From Pseudomonadota bacterium (GTDB taxonomy: Bacteria; Pseudomonadota; Alphaproteobacteria; Sphingomonadales; Sphingomonadaceae): a stretch of 64,000 nucleotides of DNA. Below the pieces are notes generated by a model. It was not told the origin of the DNA. It was given only the letters and a program-made list of their open reading frames with translations, and did no database searches. Both the position numbers and the translations under genes were made by a program. Location of the stretch: positions 1 through 64,000 of the forward strand of contig CAUJJI010000057.1 in the NCBI GenBank assembly GCA_963205265.1. Direction: 5' to 3'. This document shows, one piece after another, positions 19,911 through 28,357 of the stretch (positions are counted from its first letter, which is position 1; each line of letters starts with the position of its first letter).

Positions 19911-21500
19911 CTAGGCCGCGAACTGGTTCATCGTATTGTCCTTGCCGCCGGCCTTGAGGGCCGCTTCGCCGGCGAAGTATTCCTTGTGGTCGTCGCCGAT
20001 GTCGGAGCCGGCCATGTTCTGGTGCTTCACGCAGGCGATGCCCTGGCGGATCTCCTCGCGCTGGACGTTCTTGACGTAGCCCAGCATGCCCTGCTCCCCG
20101 AAGTACTCGCGGGCGAGGTTGTCGGTCGACAGCGCCGCCGTGTGGTAAGTCGGCAGAGTGATCAGGTGGTGGAAGATGCCCGCCCGCGCCGAAGCGTCGC
20201 GCTGGAAGGTACGGATGCGCTCGTCGGCTTCGACGGCCAGGTCCGAACCGTCGTAGTCGACGCTCATCAGCTTGGCGCGATCATAGGCCGAAAGGTCGCG
20301 GCCTTCCTGCTGCCAGGCGTCGAAGACCTGCTGGCGAAAGTTCAGCGTCCAGTTGAAGCTGGGCGAGTTGTTGTAGACCAGCTTGGCGTTGGGCACGACC
20401 TTGCGGATGCGGTCGACCATGCCGGCGATCTGCTCGATGTGCGGCTTTTCGGTCTCGATCCACAGCAGGTCGGCACCGTGCTGCAGCGCGGTGATGCAGT
20501 CGAGGACGCAGCGGTCCTCGCCGGTGCCCGAACGGAACTGGTAAAGGTTCGAAGGCAGGCGCTTGGGACGCATCAGCTTGCCGTTGCGCGTGATCAGGAC
20601 GTCGCCGTGGCCGATCTCGGTCACTTCCTCGCAGTCGAGGTAGCTGTTGTACTGGTCGCCGATGTCGCCGGCCTCGCGGGTGAAGGCGATCTGCTTGGTC
20701 AGGCCCGCGCCCAGCGAATCGGTGCGCGCGACGATGATGCCGTCGTCGACGCCCAGCTCCATGAAGGCGTAGCGGATCGCGCGGATCTTCGCGAGGAAGT
20801 CCTCGTGAGGGACGGTGACCTTGCCGTCCTGGTGGCCGCACTGCTTCTCGTCGGAGACCTGGTTCTCGATCTGCAGCGCGCAGGCGCCCGCCTCGATCAT
20901 CTTCCTGGCGAGGAGATAGGTCGCCTCGGCGTTGCCGAAGCCGGCGTCGATGTCGGCGATGATCGGAACGACATGGCTTTCGTGGTTGTCGATCTGGTGC
21001 TGGATCTTCTGCGCCTTGATTTCGTCGCCTGCCTCGCGGGCGGCGTCGAGGTCGCGGAACAGCATGCCCAGCTCGCGGGCGTCGGCCTGGCGCAGGAAGG
21101 TGTACAGCTCCTCGATCAGCGCCGGAACGCTGGTCTTCTCGTGCATCGACTGGTCGGGCAGCGGACCGAAGTCGCTGCGCAGCGCAGCGATCATCCAGCC
21201 CGAGAGGTAGAGGTAGCGGCTCTTGGTCGTGCCGAAGTGCTTCTTGATCGAGATCAGCTTCTGCTGGCCGATGAAGCCGTGCCAGCAGCCCAGCGACTGG
21301 GTGTAGGCGGCGGGGTCGGCGTCGTAGGCGGCCATGTCGGCGCGCATGATTCTGGCGGTGTAGCGCGCGATGTCGAGGCCGGTGCGGAAGCGGTTCTGCA
21401 GGCGCATGCGAGCGACCGATTCGGGCTCGATCCCGCTCCAGGTCTGCTGGTGCTGGCCGATCGTCTGGCCCGCTTCGATGATGCTCTGCTGGTAGGTCAC
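19911..21500 (-). CDS. aceA: Isocitrate lyase
   Basis: A 529-residue isocitrate lyase of the long (about 530-residue) class, the first enzyme of the glyoxylate shunt, splitting isocitrate to succinate and glyoxylate. The catalytic loop KQCGHQ, the Mg-binding IIADIDAGFGNAEATYLLA and KTLSWS-type equivalent YNNSPSFNW are visible. The best start is GTG at 21500 (VTYQQSIIEAG) with AAGGA upstream. It is divergent from a RamB/ScfR-type regulator, and tandem TTGTAAAG repeats lie in the shared promoter region. The acetyl-CoA synthetase at 46519 would feed the same route when acetate or fatty acids are used. Confidence 0.95.
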   Translation of the reverse strand: MTYQQSIIEAGQTIGQHQQTWSGIEPESVARMRLQNRFRTGLDIARYTARIMRADMAAYDADPAAYTQSLGCWHGFIGQQKLISIKKHFGTTKSRYLYLSGWMIAALRSDFGPLPDQSMHEKTSVPALIEELYTFLRQADARELGMLFRDLDAAREAGDEIKAQKIQHQIDNHESHVVPIIADIDAGFGNAEATYLLARKMIEAGACALQIENQVSDEKQCGHQDGKVTVPHEDFLAKIRAIRYAFMELGVDDGIIVARTDSLGAGLTKQIAFTREAGDIGDQYNSYLDCEEVTEIGHGDVLITRNGKLMRPKRLPSNLYQFRSGTGEDRCVLDCITALQHGADLLWIETEKPHIEQIAGMVDRIRKVVPNAKLVYNNSPSFNWTLNFRQQVFDAWQQEGRDLSAYDRAKLMSVDYDGSDLAVEADERIRTFQRDASARAGIFHHLITLPTYHTAALSTDNLAREYFGEQGMLGYVKNVQREEIRQGIACVKHQNMAGSDIGDDHKEYFAGEAALKAGGKDNTMNQFAA

Positions 21501-21584
21501 TTCGAAAATCCTTCGGAATAAGGTGCTTGATGGGCCGCCCCTATGCCAAGGTTGTGCAGTGCGGAATGGGCTGCGGAGTCGCGC

Positions 21585-21634
21585 TGTCAAGCTTTACAGG
21601 TTTTGCTTGTAAAGTTGTAAAGTTGTGACAATGT
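21585..21634. promoter_or_regulatory. aceA/regulator intergenic operator repeats
   Basis: Two exact 8-bp repeats TTGTAAAG stand head to tail (21607-21614, 21615-21622) and run into TTGTGACA. An inverted copy CTTTACA lies at 21592-21598, eight bases before the first repeat. A TTGACA -35 for aceA (minus strand, 21585-21590) abuts this array, so a regulator bound here would touch RNA polymerase. The neighbouring RamB-like protein is the natural candidate; RamB is known to act on aceA in Corynebacterium, but binding here is inference. Confidence 0.55.
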
Positions 21635-21659
21635 GCAAATGTAACGCATAGGAAGCTCG

Positions 21660-23054
21660 ATGCCCGAAGCCCGTCCCCTCTACCTCGGCCCGCGGCTCAA
21701 GCGCTTGCGTCGCGAACTCGGCCTGACCCAGCAGGCGATGGCCGAGGATCTCGGCATCTCGCCTTCCTACGTCGCCCTGCTCGAGCGCAACCAGCGGCCG
21801 TTGACCGCCGACCTGCTGCTGCGGCTGGCGCGCGGCTACAAGCTCGACATGGCCGACCTCGCGGCCGAGGACGGGGAAGACTATGCCCGCCGCATCACCG
21901 ACGTGCTGCGCGATCCGATATTCGCCGACATCGACCTGCCGGCGCTGGAAGTGGCCGATCTCGCCACCAATTTCCCCGGCGTCAGCGAAGCCCTGCTGCG
22001 GCTGCACGGCGCCTATACGCGCGAGCAGCAGGCCCTGGCCGAGCAGCGCGTCGGCGGGGACGGGGAAAGCGCCGACCCGGTGGCCGAAGTGCGGCGCTTC
22101 ATCGCGCGAGAGCGCAACTACTTCCCCACGATCGACAGCCGGGCGGAGGAACTGGCGGGCGAGATCGCCGAGGCGGGCGGTGCGCAGGAGTGGCTGCGCA
22201 AGCGCGGCGTCCGCGTTCGGTTCCTGCCGTCCGACGTGCTGGTCGATTCGATCCGCCGCTACGACCGTCACAACGAGCAGCTGCTGATCGACGACACGCT
22301 CGACACTGCCAGCCGCGCTTACCAGCTCGCGATCCACATCGCCTATACGACGCTGCGCTCGCAGATCGGGACGATCGTCCGGGGCGAGGACTTCGCCAGC
22401 CCGACCGCCGCCAATCTCGCGCGGAGAGCGCTGGCGAGCTATGGCGGCGCGGCGCTGCTGATGCCCTACGACCGCTTCGCCCGCGCCGTCGAGAGCCGCC
22501 GCTACGACGTCGAGGCACTGAGCCGGCAGTTCGGCACCAGCTTCGAGCAGACCGCGCACCGGCTCACCACGCTCAACAAGCCGGGGCAGGAGCGGGTGCC
22601 CTTCTTCTTCATCCGCGTCGACGAGGCCGGGAACATTTCCAAGCGGCTGGACGGGGCAGGCTTTCCTTTCGCCGCGCACGGCGGCGGCTGCCCGCTGTGG
22701 AGCGTCCACTCGGTGTTCCGCACGCCCGGCGAGATCGTCACGCAATGGCTCGAGCTGCCCGACGGCCAGCGCTTCTTCTCGATCGCGCGGACTGTGGCAT
22801 CCGGTGGCGGCAGCTTCGCCCGCCCGCGGATATACCGGGCGATCGCGCTTGCCTGCGCGGCCGAGCATGCCGGCAAGCTTGCCTATGCCGAAGGCAGCAA
22901 TCCGCAGGCGGCCGCCGCGACGCCGATCGGGGTGACTTGCCGCCTCTGCCACCGCGTCGCCTGCCGGGCCCGCGCGGTGCCGCCGATCGGCCGCGAGATC
23001 CTGCCCGACGACTATCGCCGGCCGGCCGAACCCTTCGCTTTCGCCGAAAGTTGA
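21660..23054 (+). CDS. RamB/ScfR-type XRE transcriptional regulator
   Basis: A 464-residue regulator with an N-terminal XRE helix-turn-helix (about 12-66, RELGLTQQAMAEDLGISPSY), an IrrE/ImmA-like central region and a C-terminal short-chain-fatty-acyl-regulator domain with a cysteine cluster (TCRLCHRVACRAR). This layout matches RamB and ScfR, regulators of acetate and propionate metabolism that sense acyl-CoA or related ligands. The zinc-protease HExxH of ImmA is degenerate here (YQLAIHIAYT). AGGA lies ahead of the ATG. Its position divergent from aceA suggests direct control of the glyoxylate shunt. Confidence 0.88.
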   Translation: MPEARPLYLGPRLKRLRRELGLTQQAMAEDLGISPSYVALLERNQRPLTADLLLRLARGYKLDMADLAAEDGEDYARRITDVLRDPIFADIDLPALEVADLATNFPGVSEALLRLHGAYTREQQALAEQRVGGDGESADPVAEVRRFIARERNYFPTIDSRAEELAGEIAEAGGAQEWLRKRGVRVRFLPSDVLVDSIRRYDRHNEQLLIDDTLDTASRAYQLAIHIAYTTLRSQIGTIVRGEDFASPTAANLARRALASYGGAALLMPYDRFARAVESRRYDVEALSRQFGTSFEQTAHRLTTLNKPGQERVPFFFIRVDEAGNISKRLDGAGFPFAAHGGGCPLWSVHSVFRTPGEIVTQWLELPDGQRFFSIARTVASGGGSFARPRIYRAIALACAAEHAGKLAYAEGSNPQAAAATPIGVTCRLCHRVACRARAVPPIGREILPDDYRRPAEPFAFAES

Positions 23055-23103
23055 TCGCCGCCCCGCCGGCGGCGGCATATCCCATCGCTGATCTGTCGCG
23101 CTA

Positions 23104-23153
23104 TTGACGCCCGCTTGGCCAGGGCTTAACCCCTGATCGTTCGAAATAGCGAA
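23104..23153 (+). promoter_or_regulatory. IclR gene promoter region with IclR box 1
   Basis: TTGACG (23104-23109) is a good -35; the -10 is weak (CTTAAC near 23125). The box TTCGAAATAGCGAA at 23140-23153 lies 18 bp before the ATG of the IclR gene. The identical 14-mer precedes the amidohydrolase gene at 29589-29602, which points to autoregulation plus control of the catabolic genes. Confidence 0.6.
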
Positions 23154-23171
23154 AGATGTGTCAGGGGGCCG

Positions 23172-24023
23172 ATGTCGCGATCGTCGCCGGGGGTCAGGCG
23201 GGTGGCTGCCATCCTCAATTTCATTGCCGATCATCCGGGGCAGGCGTTTGCGCTGACCGATCTGGTGCGCGCGCTGAAGCTCAGCCGGGCGACCTGCCAC
23301 GCGCTGCTGACCGGGCTGGTCGACGTCGGCTATCTCTATCGCACCAGCGACAAGACCTATGTCCTCGGGCCGGCGCTGGCCGCGATCGGGCGCACCGCGG
23401 CCCTGCATTTCTCGCCGCTCCAGGTCGCCCAGCCGGAAATGCGCAGCTTGGCCGACGAGTTCGACGTGGTCTGCGGCGCCTATTTCCTCGAAGGCAACAT
23501 GATGCACCTGCGCGACCGCGCGGCGTCGCTCAGCCATGTCGGCTATCCGGTCCCGCTCGGCATCCGGATGAAGCTGCGCTCGCCGCAGGCGGTGGTCTAT
23601 TTCGCCTGGAATCCGAAGGATGCCGAAGCCTGGCTCGAGGCGACCTCGCCCAAGCCGACCTCGGAGCGGCAGGAGCTGATGTTCAAGGCCATGGACTTTG
23701 CGCGCGAGCACGGCTTCGCCGTCCTCGTCCGCCGGCCCGGCTTCGACGTGACGGCGACGGCGCCGGTGCAGGACGTCGGCGCCGATTCCGACGAGCTGCC
23801 GGTGATCCCGGTCGCGGGGGTGGAGGCCGAGCAGATCTACCCGATCGGGGCCCTGATGGCGCCGGTCTTCGACGCCAAGGGCAAGGTCAGCTTCGCGCTG
23901 GTCATGGCCGGCTTCCACGGCAACATGTCGGGCACCCAGATCCTCGCCGCGGGGGCGCGGCTGCGCGCTGCCTGCGACCGCATTTCCAGCTTCGTCTCGG
24001 GGCGCAGCGGCGAGCGGGCCTGA
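23172..24023 (+). CDS. IclR family transcriptional regulator
   Basis: A 283-residue regulator with an N-terminal winged helix (about 8-68; FALTDLVRALKLSRATCHAL is the recognition region) and a C-terminal GAF-like effector domain (about 85-270). IclR proteins act as dimers or tetramers on short palindromes and respond to small acids. AGGGGGCC precedes the ATG. A 14-bp near-palindrome upstream recurs in front of at least one more gene of this cluster and in related form before others, so this protein is the likely local regulator of the 24141-33884 genes. The ligand is unknown. Confidence 0.92.
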   Translation: MSRSSPGVRRVAAILNFIADHPGQAFALTDLVRALKLSRATCHALLTGLVDVGYLYRTSDKTYVLGPALAAIGRTAALHFSPLQVAQPEMRSLADEFDVVCGAYFLEGNMMHLRDRAASLSHVGYPVPLGIRMKLRSPQAVVYFAWNPKDAEAWLEATSPKPTSERQELMFKAMDFAREHGFAVLVRRPGFDVTATAPVQDVGADSDELPVIPVAGVEAEQIYPIGALMAPVFDAKGKVSFALVMAGFHGNMSGTQILAAGARLRAACDRISSFVSGRSGERA

Positions 24024-24033
24024 CCGGCTATGC

Positions 24034-24094
24034 TTGACGTCCCCTGCGCATTTCCGTAGAACCGGTTTTTCGAAAACTTATTCGCAAATGCGAA
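24034..24094 (+). promoter_or_regulatory. Promoter and IclR box 2 of the first phosphotransferase gene
   Basis: TTGACG (24034-24039), 17 bp, TAGAAC (24057-24062) form a good sigma70-type promoter. The perfect 5-bp-arm palindrome TTCGCAAATGCGAA (24081-24094) lies just after the expected start site. It shares 11 of 14 bases with the boxes at 23140 and 29589 (pattern TTCGNAAWWGCGAA). Confidence 0.6.
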
Positions 24095-24140
24095 CCGACG
24101 CGACTCCAGGCAGGAGTCGGCGGAGAGTGGGAGAGCGGTC

Positions 24141-25187
24141 TTGTCCGACGTCATTGTTGCCCCCGAAACGCGCGATCTCGATATCCTCGCCGGCAAGCTC
24201 GCCGGCTGGATGGCCGGCAAGCTGCCGGGTGCGAGCAACGTCCGGATCGTCAACCTCGACTATCCCAAGGGCGCCGGCCAGTCGCACGAGACGATCCTGT
24301 TCGACGCGCTGTGGGTCGAGGGCGGCGAAGAGCGCAGCCAGGGCTGCGTCGTCCGCATCAAGCCGGCCAGCTTCACCGTCTTCCCCGACAACCTGTTCGA
24401 CGAGCAGTACCGCGTCATGAAAGTCCTGCACGACGGCGGCTATGTTCGCGTCGCCAGGCCGCTGTGGATGGAGGAGGACCCGTCGCTGCTCGGCCAGCCG
24501 TTCTTCGTCATGGAAAAGAAGCAGGGCCGCGTCCCCGTCAGCATCCCGCCCTATGCCAAGAGCGGCTGGCTTTCCGAAGCCACGCCCGCCCAGCGGCGCC
24601 ACCTGTGGGAAGGCGCGGTTCGCCAGCTCGCCGCGATCCAGCGCGTGCCGGTGGCCGAAGTCCAGTTCCTTGCCGGACCCGATCATGCCCGCGACGGCCT
24701 GGCGCAGGAGTGGGACAAGTACACGCGCTTCGTCGAATGGGTGAAGGAAGACCCCCGCGCCGAGCTGCTCGAGGCTTGCCGCCAGCGCCTGCTCGCTTCC
24801 TGGCCGAAGAACCAGCCCGAAGGCATGGTCTGGGGCGACGCGCGCATCGGCAACATGATGTTCGACGACAATTTCGACGTCGTCGCGGTGATGGACTGGG
24901 AGCAGCCCTCGCTCGGCGGCGCACTGCACGACCTCGCCTGGTTCTGCACCCTGGCCGAGACCATGCACGGCAAGCGCTCGCAATACGGCGCCTGGCTCGA
25001 AGGCATGGGCACGCGCGAGGAAACCGTCGCGCTGTGGGAAGAGATCTGCGGCAAGTCCGCCGCCGACCTCGAATGGTACGAGGACTTCACCCAGCTCAAG
25101 ATGAGCTGCACCGGCGTGCGGCTCGACATGCTGCGCGGGACGGACATGGTGAAGGCGGAGTTCATCAGGGAGCGGTTGAAGATCTGA
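24141..25187 (+). CDS. APH-family phosphotransferase
   Basis: A 348-residue kinase-fold protein of the aminoglycoside-phosphotransferase/choline-kinase superfamily. The catalytic loop is WGDARIGNMMF (aspartate and asparagine; the usual histidine is W) and the metal aspartate is in AVMDWEQ. The most likely start is TTG at 24141 with GGGAGAG upstream; no ATG occurs for the next 27 codons although the sequence there is family-like (LAGWMAGKLPGASNVRI). Family members in catabolic clusters are thought to phosphorylate hydroxylated substrates, not antibiotics. The IclR box upstream ties it to the regulon. Confidence 0.83.
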   Translation: MSDVIVAPETRDLDILAGKLAGWMAGKLPGASNVRIVNLDYPKGAGQSHETILFDALWVEGGEERSQGCVVRIKPASFTVFPDNLFDEQYRVMKVLHDGGYVRVARPLWMEEDPSLLGQPFFVMEKKQGRVPVSIPPYAKSGWLSEATPAQRRHLWEGAVRQLAAIQRVPVAEVQFLAGPDHARDGLAQEWDKYTRFVEWVKEDPRAELLEACRQRLLASWPKNQPEGMVWGDARIGNMMFDDNFDVVAVMDWEQPSLGGALHDLAWFCTLAETMHGKRSQYGAWLEGMGTREETVALWEEICGKSAADLEWYEDFTQLKMSCTGVRLDMLRGTDMVKAEFIRERLKI

Positions 25188-25202
25188 GGGGGCCTGTAAA
25201 AA

Positions 25203-25335
25203 ATCCTCCCCTGGAATGGGAGGTGGCAGCGGCGCAGCCGCTGACGGAGGGGTGTCAGCGTCTGATCGGAGGGGGACACCCCTCCACCACCGGCTGCGCC
25301 GGCGGTTCCCCTCCCCCTATGGGGGAGGATCGGGT
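25203..25335. repeat. Large imperfect palindrome, dispersed repeat family C (copy 1)
   Basis: About 130 bp of imperfect inverted repeat: ATCCTCCCC on the left pairs with GGGGGAGGAT on the right, GGAGGGGTGTC with GACACCCCTCC, and GCGGCGCAGCCGC with GGCTGCGCCGGCG. It lies between the convergent phosphotransferase and P450 genes and could end both transcripts. A second copy is at 50981-51133 and a half copy at 57014-57050. Confidence 0.7.
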
Positions 25336-25376
25336 CTCATACAGCACTTGAATATCTTTTCCTAAAACCCTGATTT

Positions 25377-26669
25377 TTAACGTAACAGAACCGGAAGCCC
25401 GGAAACCCCCTGCTGCTCCAGCCCGCCGGTCATGAACGGCGCCTCGGCGTCGGGATCGAGCCGCAGCTTGGGGAAAGCGTCGAGCAGGGCGTTGATCCCG
25501 GTCTCGATCTCCACCCGCGCCACGTTCATGCCGAGGCAGCGATGCGTGCCGAGGCCGAAGGCCATGTTGGTCAGCTTCTCGCGGTGCAGGTCGAAGCTGT
25601 CGGGATCGTGCCAGCGCGAGGGGTCGCGGTTGGCCGGGCCGAGGCCGAGCTCGATCACCGATCCCGCCGGGATGTGGTGCCCGTAGAATTCCACGTCGTG
25701 CATCACCATGCGGTAGAAGTAGGGCGCCGTGGGATTCCAGCGCAGGCTTTCCTCGATGGCGTCGGCAATCAGCGCGCGGTCGGCCTTGACCGCCTCGAAC
25801 TGGTCGCGGTGAGTGAGCAGGGCGAACAGCGTGATGCCCATCTGCCGCCAGGACGTGCCGCCCCCCGCGACCATCACCAGCTTGGCGTGAGTCATGATCT
25901 CGCGGTCGGTCAGCGGCCGCGCCGGCTGGCCGGGCAGCTGCAGCCGGGTCTTGATGAGGAAGCTGATCAGGTCGTCCTGCGGCTCGGCGCGGCGCGCGGC
26001 GATCAGGCCCAGCACCGTGTCCTCGACGATCCGGCCGTTGCGGATGCGCTCTTCCATCGTCACGTTGCGGCTGGAGCTGGTGCTGTTGAGATAGGCGTGG
26101 CGGAAGCGCAGCGCCTCGTCGCCGTCCAGCCCGATCGCGGTGGTGATCGTATAGACCGGGATGCGCGCGCAGAAATCGAGGTTCAGCTCGGCGCGGTCGC
26201 CCTGGGCCATGCGGTCGATCAGCCTCTCGACGATGCCGTCGATGGTCCGGGTCCGCCACCAGCCGAGCGCCTCGGGCATGAGGAACTTGGGCTGGATCGT
26301 GCGGCGGTAGGCGCGGTGCATCGGCGGGTCCATCTCGAGGATGCCCATGGTCAGCTCGTTCGCCGGATTGTCGTTGCCCTGGACCGAGTTCGAGAAGGTC
26401 TGCGGGTCGCGGAACGCCTTCTCGCAGGCGTCGTAAGTCAGCACGGCGAAATGCTGGCGCTCCCTGGCGCGCACGTGGCGGTCGTGATGCGGCAGGCCGA
26501 GCAGCTCGCGCACGCGGCCCTTGTGCACCGGCGCCTGGGCACGCAGTTGGTGGAGGCGGGGCATGACCGCATTGACGTCGATCAGGTTGCCGATGTCCTC
26601 GGCCTCGCGGCGGACGTCGTAGAGTTGTTCGTAAAGCGGATCGTCGGCGACGAGGACGTCGGTGGTCAT
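25377..26669 (-). CDS. Cytochrome P450
   Basis: A 430-residue class I P450, clearly different from the P450cam-like pair. The I-helix reads VAGGGTSWRQ, the K-helix ExxR is EESLR, and the heme loop FGLGTHRCLGMNVAR holds the cysteine ligand. This pattern (HRCLGMNVARVE with AGGGTS) is seen in CYP families of sphingomonads and mycobacteria that act on terpenoids or steroids. The start overlaps the stop of the MFS gene (ATGA at 26666-26669), so the enzyme and the transporter are made together. No ferredoxin gene lies in this operon. Confidence 0.92.
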   Translation of the reverse strand: MTTDVLVADDPLYEQLYDVRREAEDIGNLIDVNAVMPRLHQLRAQAPVHKGRVRELLGLPHHDRHVRARERQHFAVLTYDACEKAFRDPQTFSNSVQGNDNPANELTMGILEMDPPMHRAYRRTIQPKFLMPEALGWWRTRTIDGIVERLIDRMAQGDRAELNLDFCARIPVYTITTAIGLDGDEALRFRHAYLNSTSSSRNVTMEERIRNGRIVEDTVLGLIAARRAEPQDDLISFLIKTRLQLPGQPARPLTDREIMTHAKLVMVAGGGTSWRQMGITLFALLTHRDQFEAVKADRALIADAIEESLRWNPTAPYFYRMVMHDVEFYGHHIPAGSVIELGLGPANRDPSRWHDPDSFDLHREKLTNMAFGLGTHRCLGMNVARVEIETGINALLDAFPKLRLDPDAEAPFMTGGLEQQGVSGLPVLLR

Positions 26670-28255
26670 GGCTCGGTTCCTGGTTGCGGGGGTTCGCCGG
26701 CCGCTTCGGCGCGGGCGCGCCGGGCGGCGGCGGTCTCGTGCGGAAGGCGGCGGGCGGCCAGCCACAGCAGCACCAGCGCGATCGGCAGCAGCGGCAGCAT
26801 GCTGAGCAGCCCGGCGGTGAGCGATCCGGTGAGAGTGCTGACCTTGCCTGCCCAGTAGGGGCCGGTGCCCGACGAGATGACGATCGCCACCAGCGAGTAC
26901 GAAGCCGCCGCCGAACCGCGCATCCGCGGCAGCACGAGGTCCTGGATCAGCGCCGAGGTCGACGGGCTCCAGATCGCCGAGACGAAGCCCAGGCAGAACA
27001 GCGCGCCGAGGAAGACCTGGTAGTCGCGCACCAGCAGCATCACCAGGATGCAGGGCACCGATCCCAGCAGCGAGATCGCCGCCATGCCCATCGGCGCGCG
27101 GAGGTCGCGCGCGCGCCACTTGTCGGAAACCCAGCCGCCGAACAGCACGCCCAGCAGCGAGCCGACAACGCCGATCAGGCCGAGCGAGAGGCCAAGCTCG
27201 TGCGCCGGGATGTTGTAGGTGCGCATGGCGAAAGGCGCGGCCCAGACGTGCGCGGCGCCGCCGACGCAGGCGATCAGCGCGCAGCTTGCAGTGCCGAGCA
27301 CGAATGTCGGGTCGCCGAACGTCAGCTTGAACAGCGGCCGGTCGCGGTAGCTCTGGATCTGGCCCCAGGTGATCACCGCATAGGCGCCGAGGCCGAAGGC
27401 TGCCCACTGCGCCAGGTCTCCGGTCACCCGCACGAGCAGCGCCGCCAGCGCGACGACGATGGCCGCAACGATCGCGTTGCGCTTCAGCGCCGCCGGCCCG
27501 CCGATGTGGAACAGGCTGAACATGGTGAAAGGCGGCACGGCGCTGGCGATCTCGCGCAGCACGAGGGCGGTCGCCGAACGGGCCTGTGGCGTGGCCTGCG
27601 GCGGTTCGCGGAGCGCCAGGATGGCAAGCGCCAGCGGCAGGCCGGGCACGGCGACGGCGAACAGCGCCGCCTTCCACGGTGCGAGCGCGCAACTGGCCTC
27701 GATCGGCACGGCGCTGCAGATCTTCGGCCACTGCGTCAGGAACCAGCCGCCGATGAACATGGCGAGCGCCCCGCCCAGGAAGACTCCCGCCATCAGCACG
27801 CTCATCACCACGGCGCGGTTCTTCTTGGGGAAGATGTCGGCGACGAGCGACTGGCTGCACGGGTTGGCCACGGCTTCGCCGACGCCGACGCCGATGCGGG
27901 CAAGAGCCAGCGTTGTAAAGCTGGCCGCGGTGCCGCCCAGCGCGGTCATCGTCGACCACAGGGCCAGCCCGAAGGCCATGACCTTCTTGCGCGGCAAGCC
28001 GTCGGAAATCCGCCCCATGGCAATGCCGACGACCGAATAGAACACGGCGAAAGCCGTCCCCAGCAGGAAGCCGAGGTCGGCATCGTCGAGCTTGAGATCG
28101 GCCTTGATCGACTGCGCCAGGATCGAGACGATCTGCCGGTCGAGGTAGTTCAGCACATTGGCTAGGGCGAGAACGATCAGGGCGTAATAGGCGCCCTTCG
28201 GTATGGCCGCCGACCTGGATTCAGCGGCCCCACCGCTTTCGACAACCGTCGCCAC
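26666..28255 (-). CDS. MFS transporter (spinster-like)
   Basis: A 529-residue transporter with twelve predicted membrane helices, starting ALIVLALANVLNYLDRQIVS, a typical first helix of the spinster-like MFS branch with the conserved NxxDR. The inter-helix motif GRISDGLPRKKVM and a second-half equivalent GGWVSDKWRARDL are present. It is expected to sit in the inner membrane and to import or export the substrate or an intermediate of the P450 it is coupled to. A family A repeat separates it from the upstream amidohydrolase gene. Confidence 0.9.
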   Translation of the reverse strand: MATVVESGGAAESRSAAIPKGAYYALIVLALANVLNYLDRQIVSILAQSIKADLKLDDADLGFLLGTAFAVFYSVVGIAMGRISDGLPRKKVMAFGLALWSTMTALGGTAASFTTLALARIGVGVGEAVANPCSQSLVADIFPKKNRAVVMSVLMAGVFLGGALAMFIGGWFLTQWPKICSAVPIEASCALAPWKAALFAVAVPGLPLALAILALREPPQATPQARSATALVLREIASAVPPFTMFSLFHIGGPAALKRNAIVAAIVVALAALLVRVTGDLAQWAAFGLGAYAVITWGQIQSYRDRPLFKLTFGDPTFVLGTASCALIACVGGAAHVWAAPFAMRTYNIPAHELGLSLGLIGVVGSLLGVLFGGWVSDKWRARDLRAPMGMAAISLLGSVPCILVMLLVRDYQVFLGALFCLGFVSAIWSPSTSALIQDLVLPRMRGSAAASYSLVAIVISSGTGPYWAGKVSTLTGSLTAGLLSMLPLLPIALVLLWLAARRLPHETAAARRARAEAAGEPPQPGTEP

Positions 28256-28297
28256 GCATTTCTCCCAGTATGGGCCGCCGGCCCACCTCCCTCATCC

Positions 28298-28355
28298 CAT
28301 CGTCCCGGGCCGAGCCCTGGGACCGCTGTCCCGGGCCAGGCCCGGGACGACGATG
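28298..28355. repeat. Family A palindromic repeat, double copy
   Basis: CATCGTCCCGGGCC and its complement GGCCCGGGACGACGATG enclose a second CCGGG-rich unit. It fills the gap between the amidohydrolase stop and the MFS start on the same transcript and matches the CCCGGG repeats at 31-54, 265-287 and 52263-52290. Confidence 0.65.
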
Positions 28356-28357
28356 CC

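Noticed and set aside
24141..25187. Aminoglycoside resistance gene.
   Set aside because: Only the kinase fold is shared; the setting (IclR, P450, CoA genes) and the altered WGD loop argue for a metabolic substrate.
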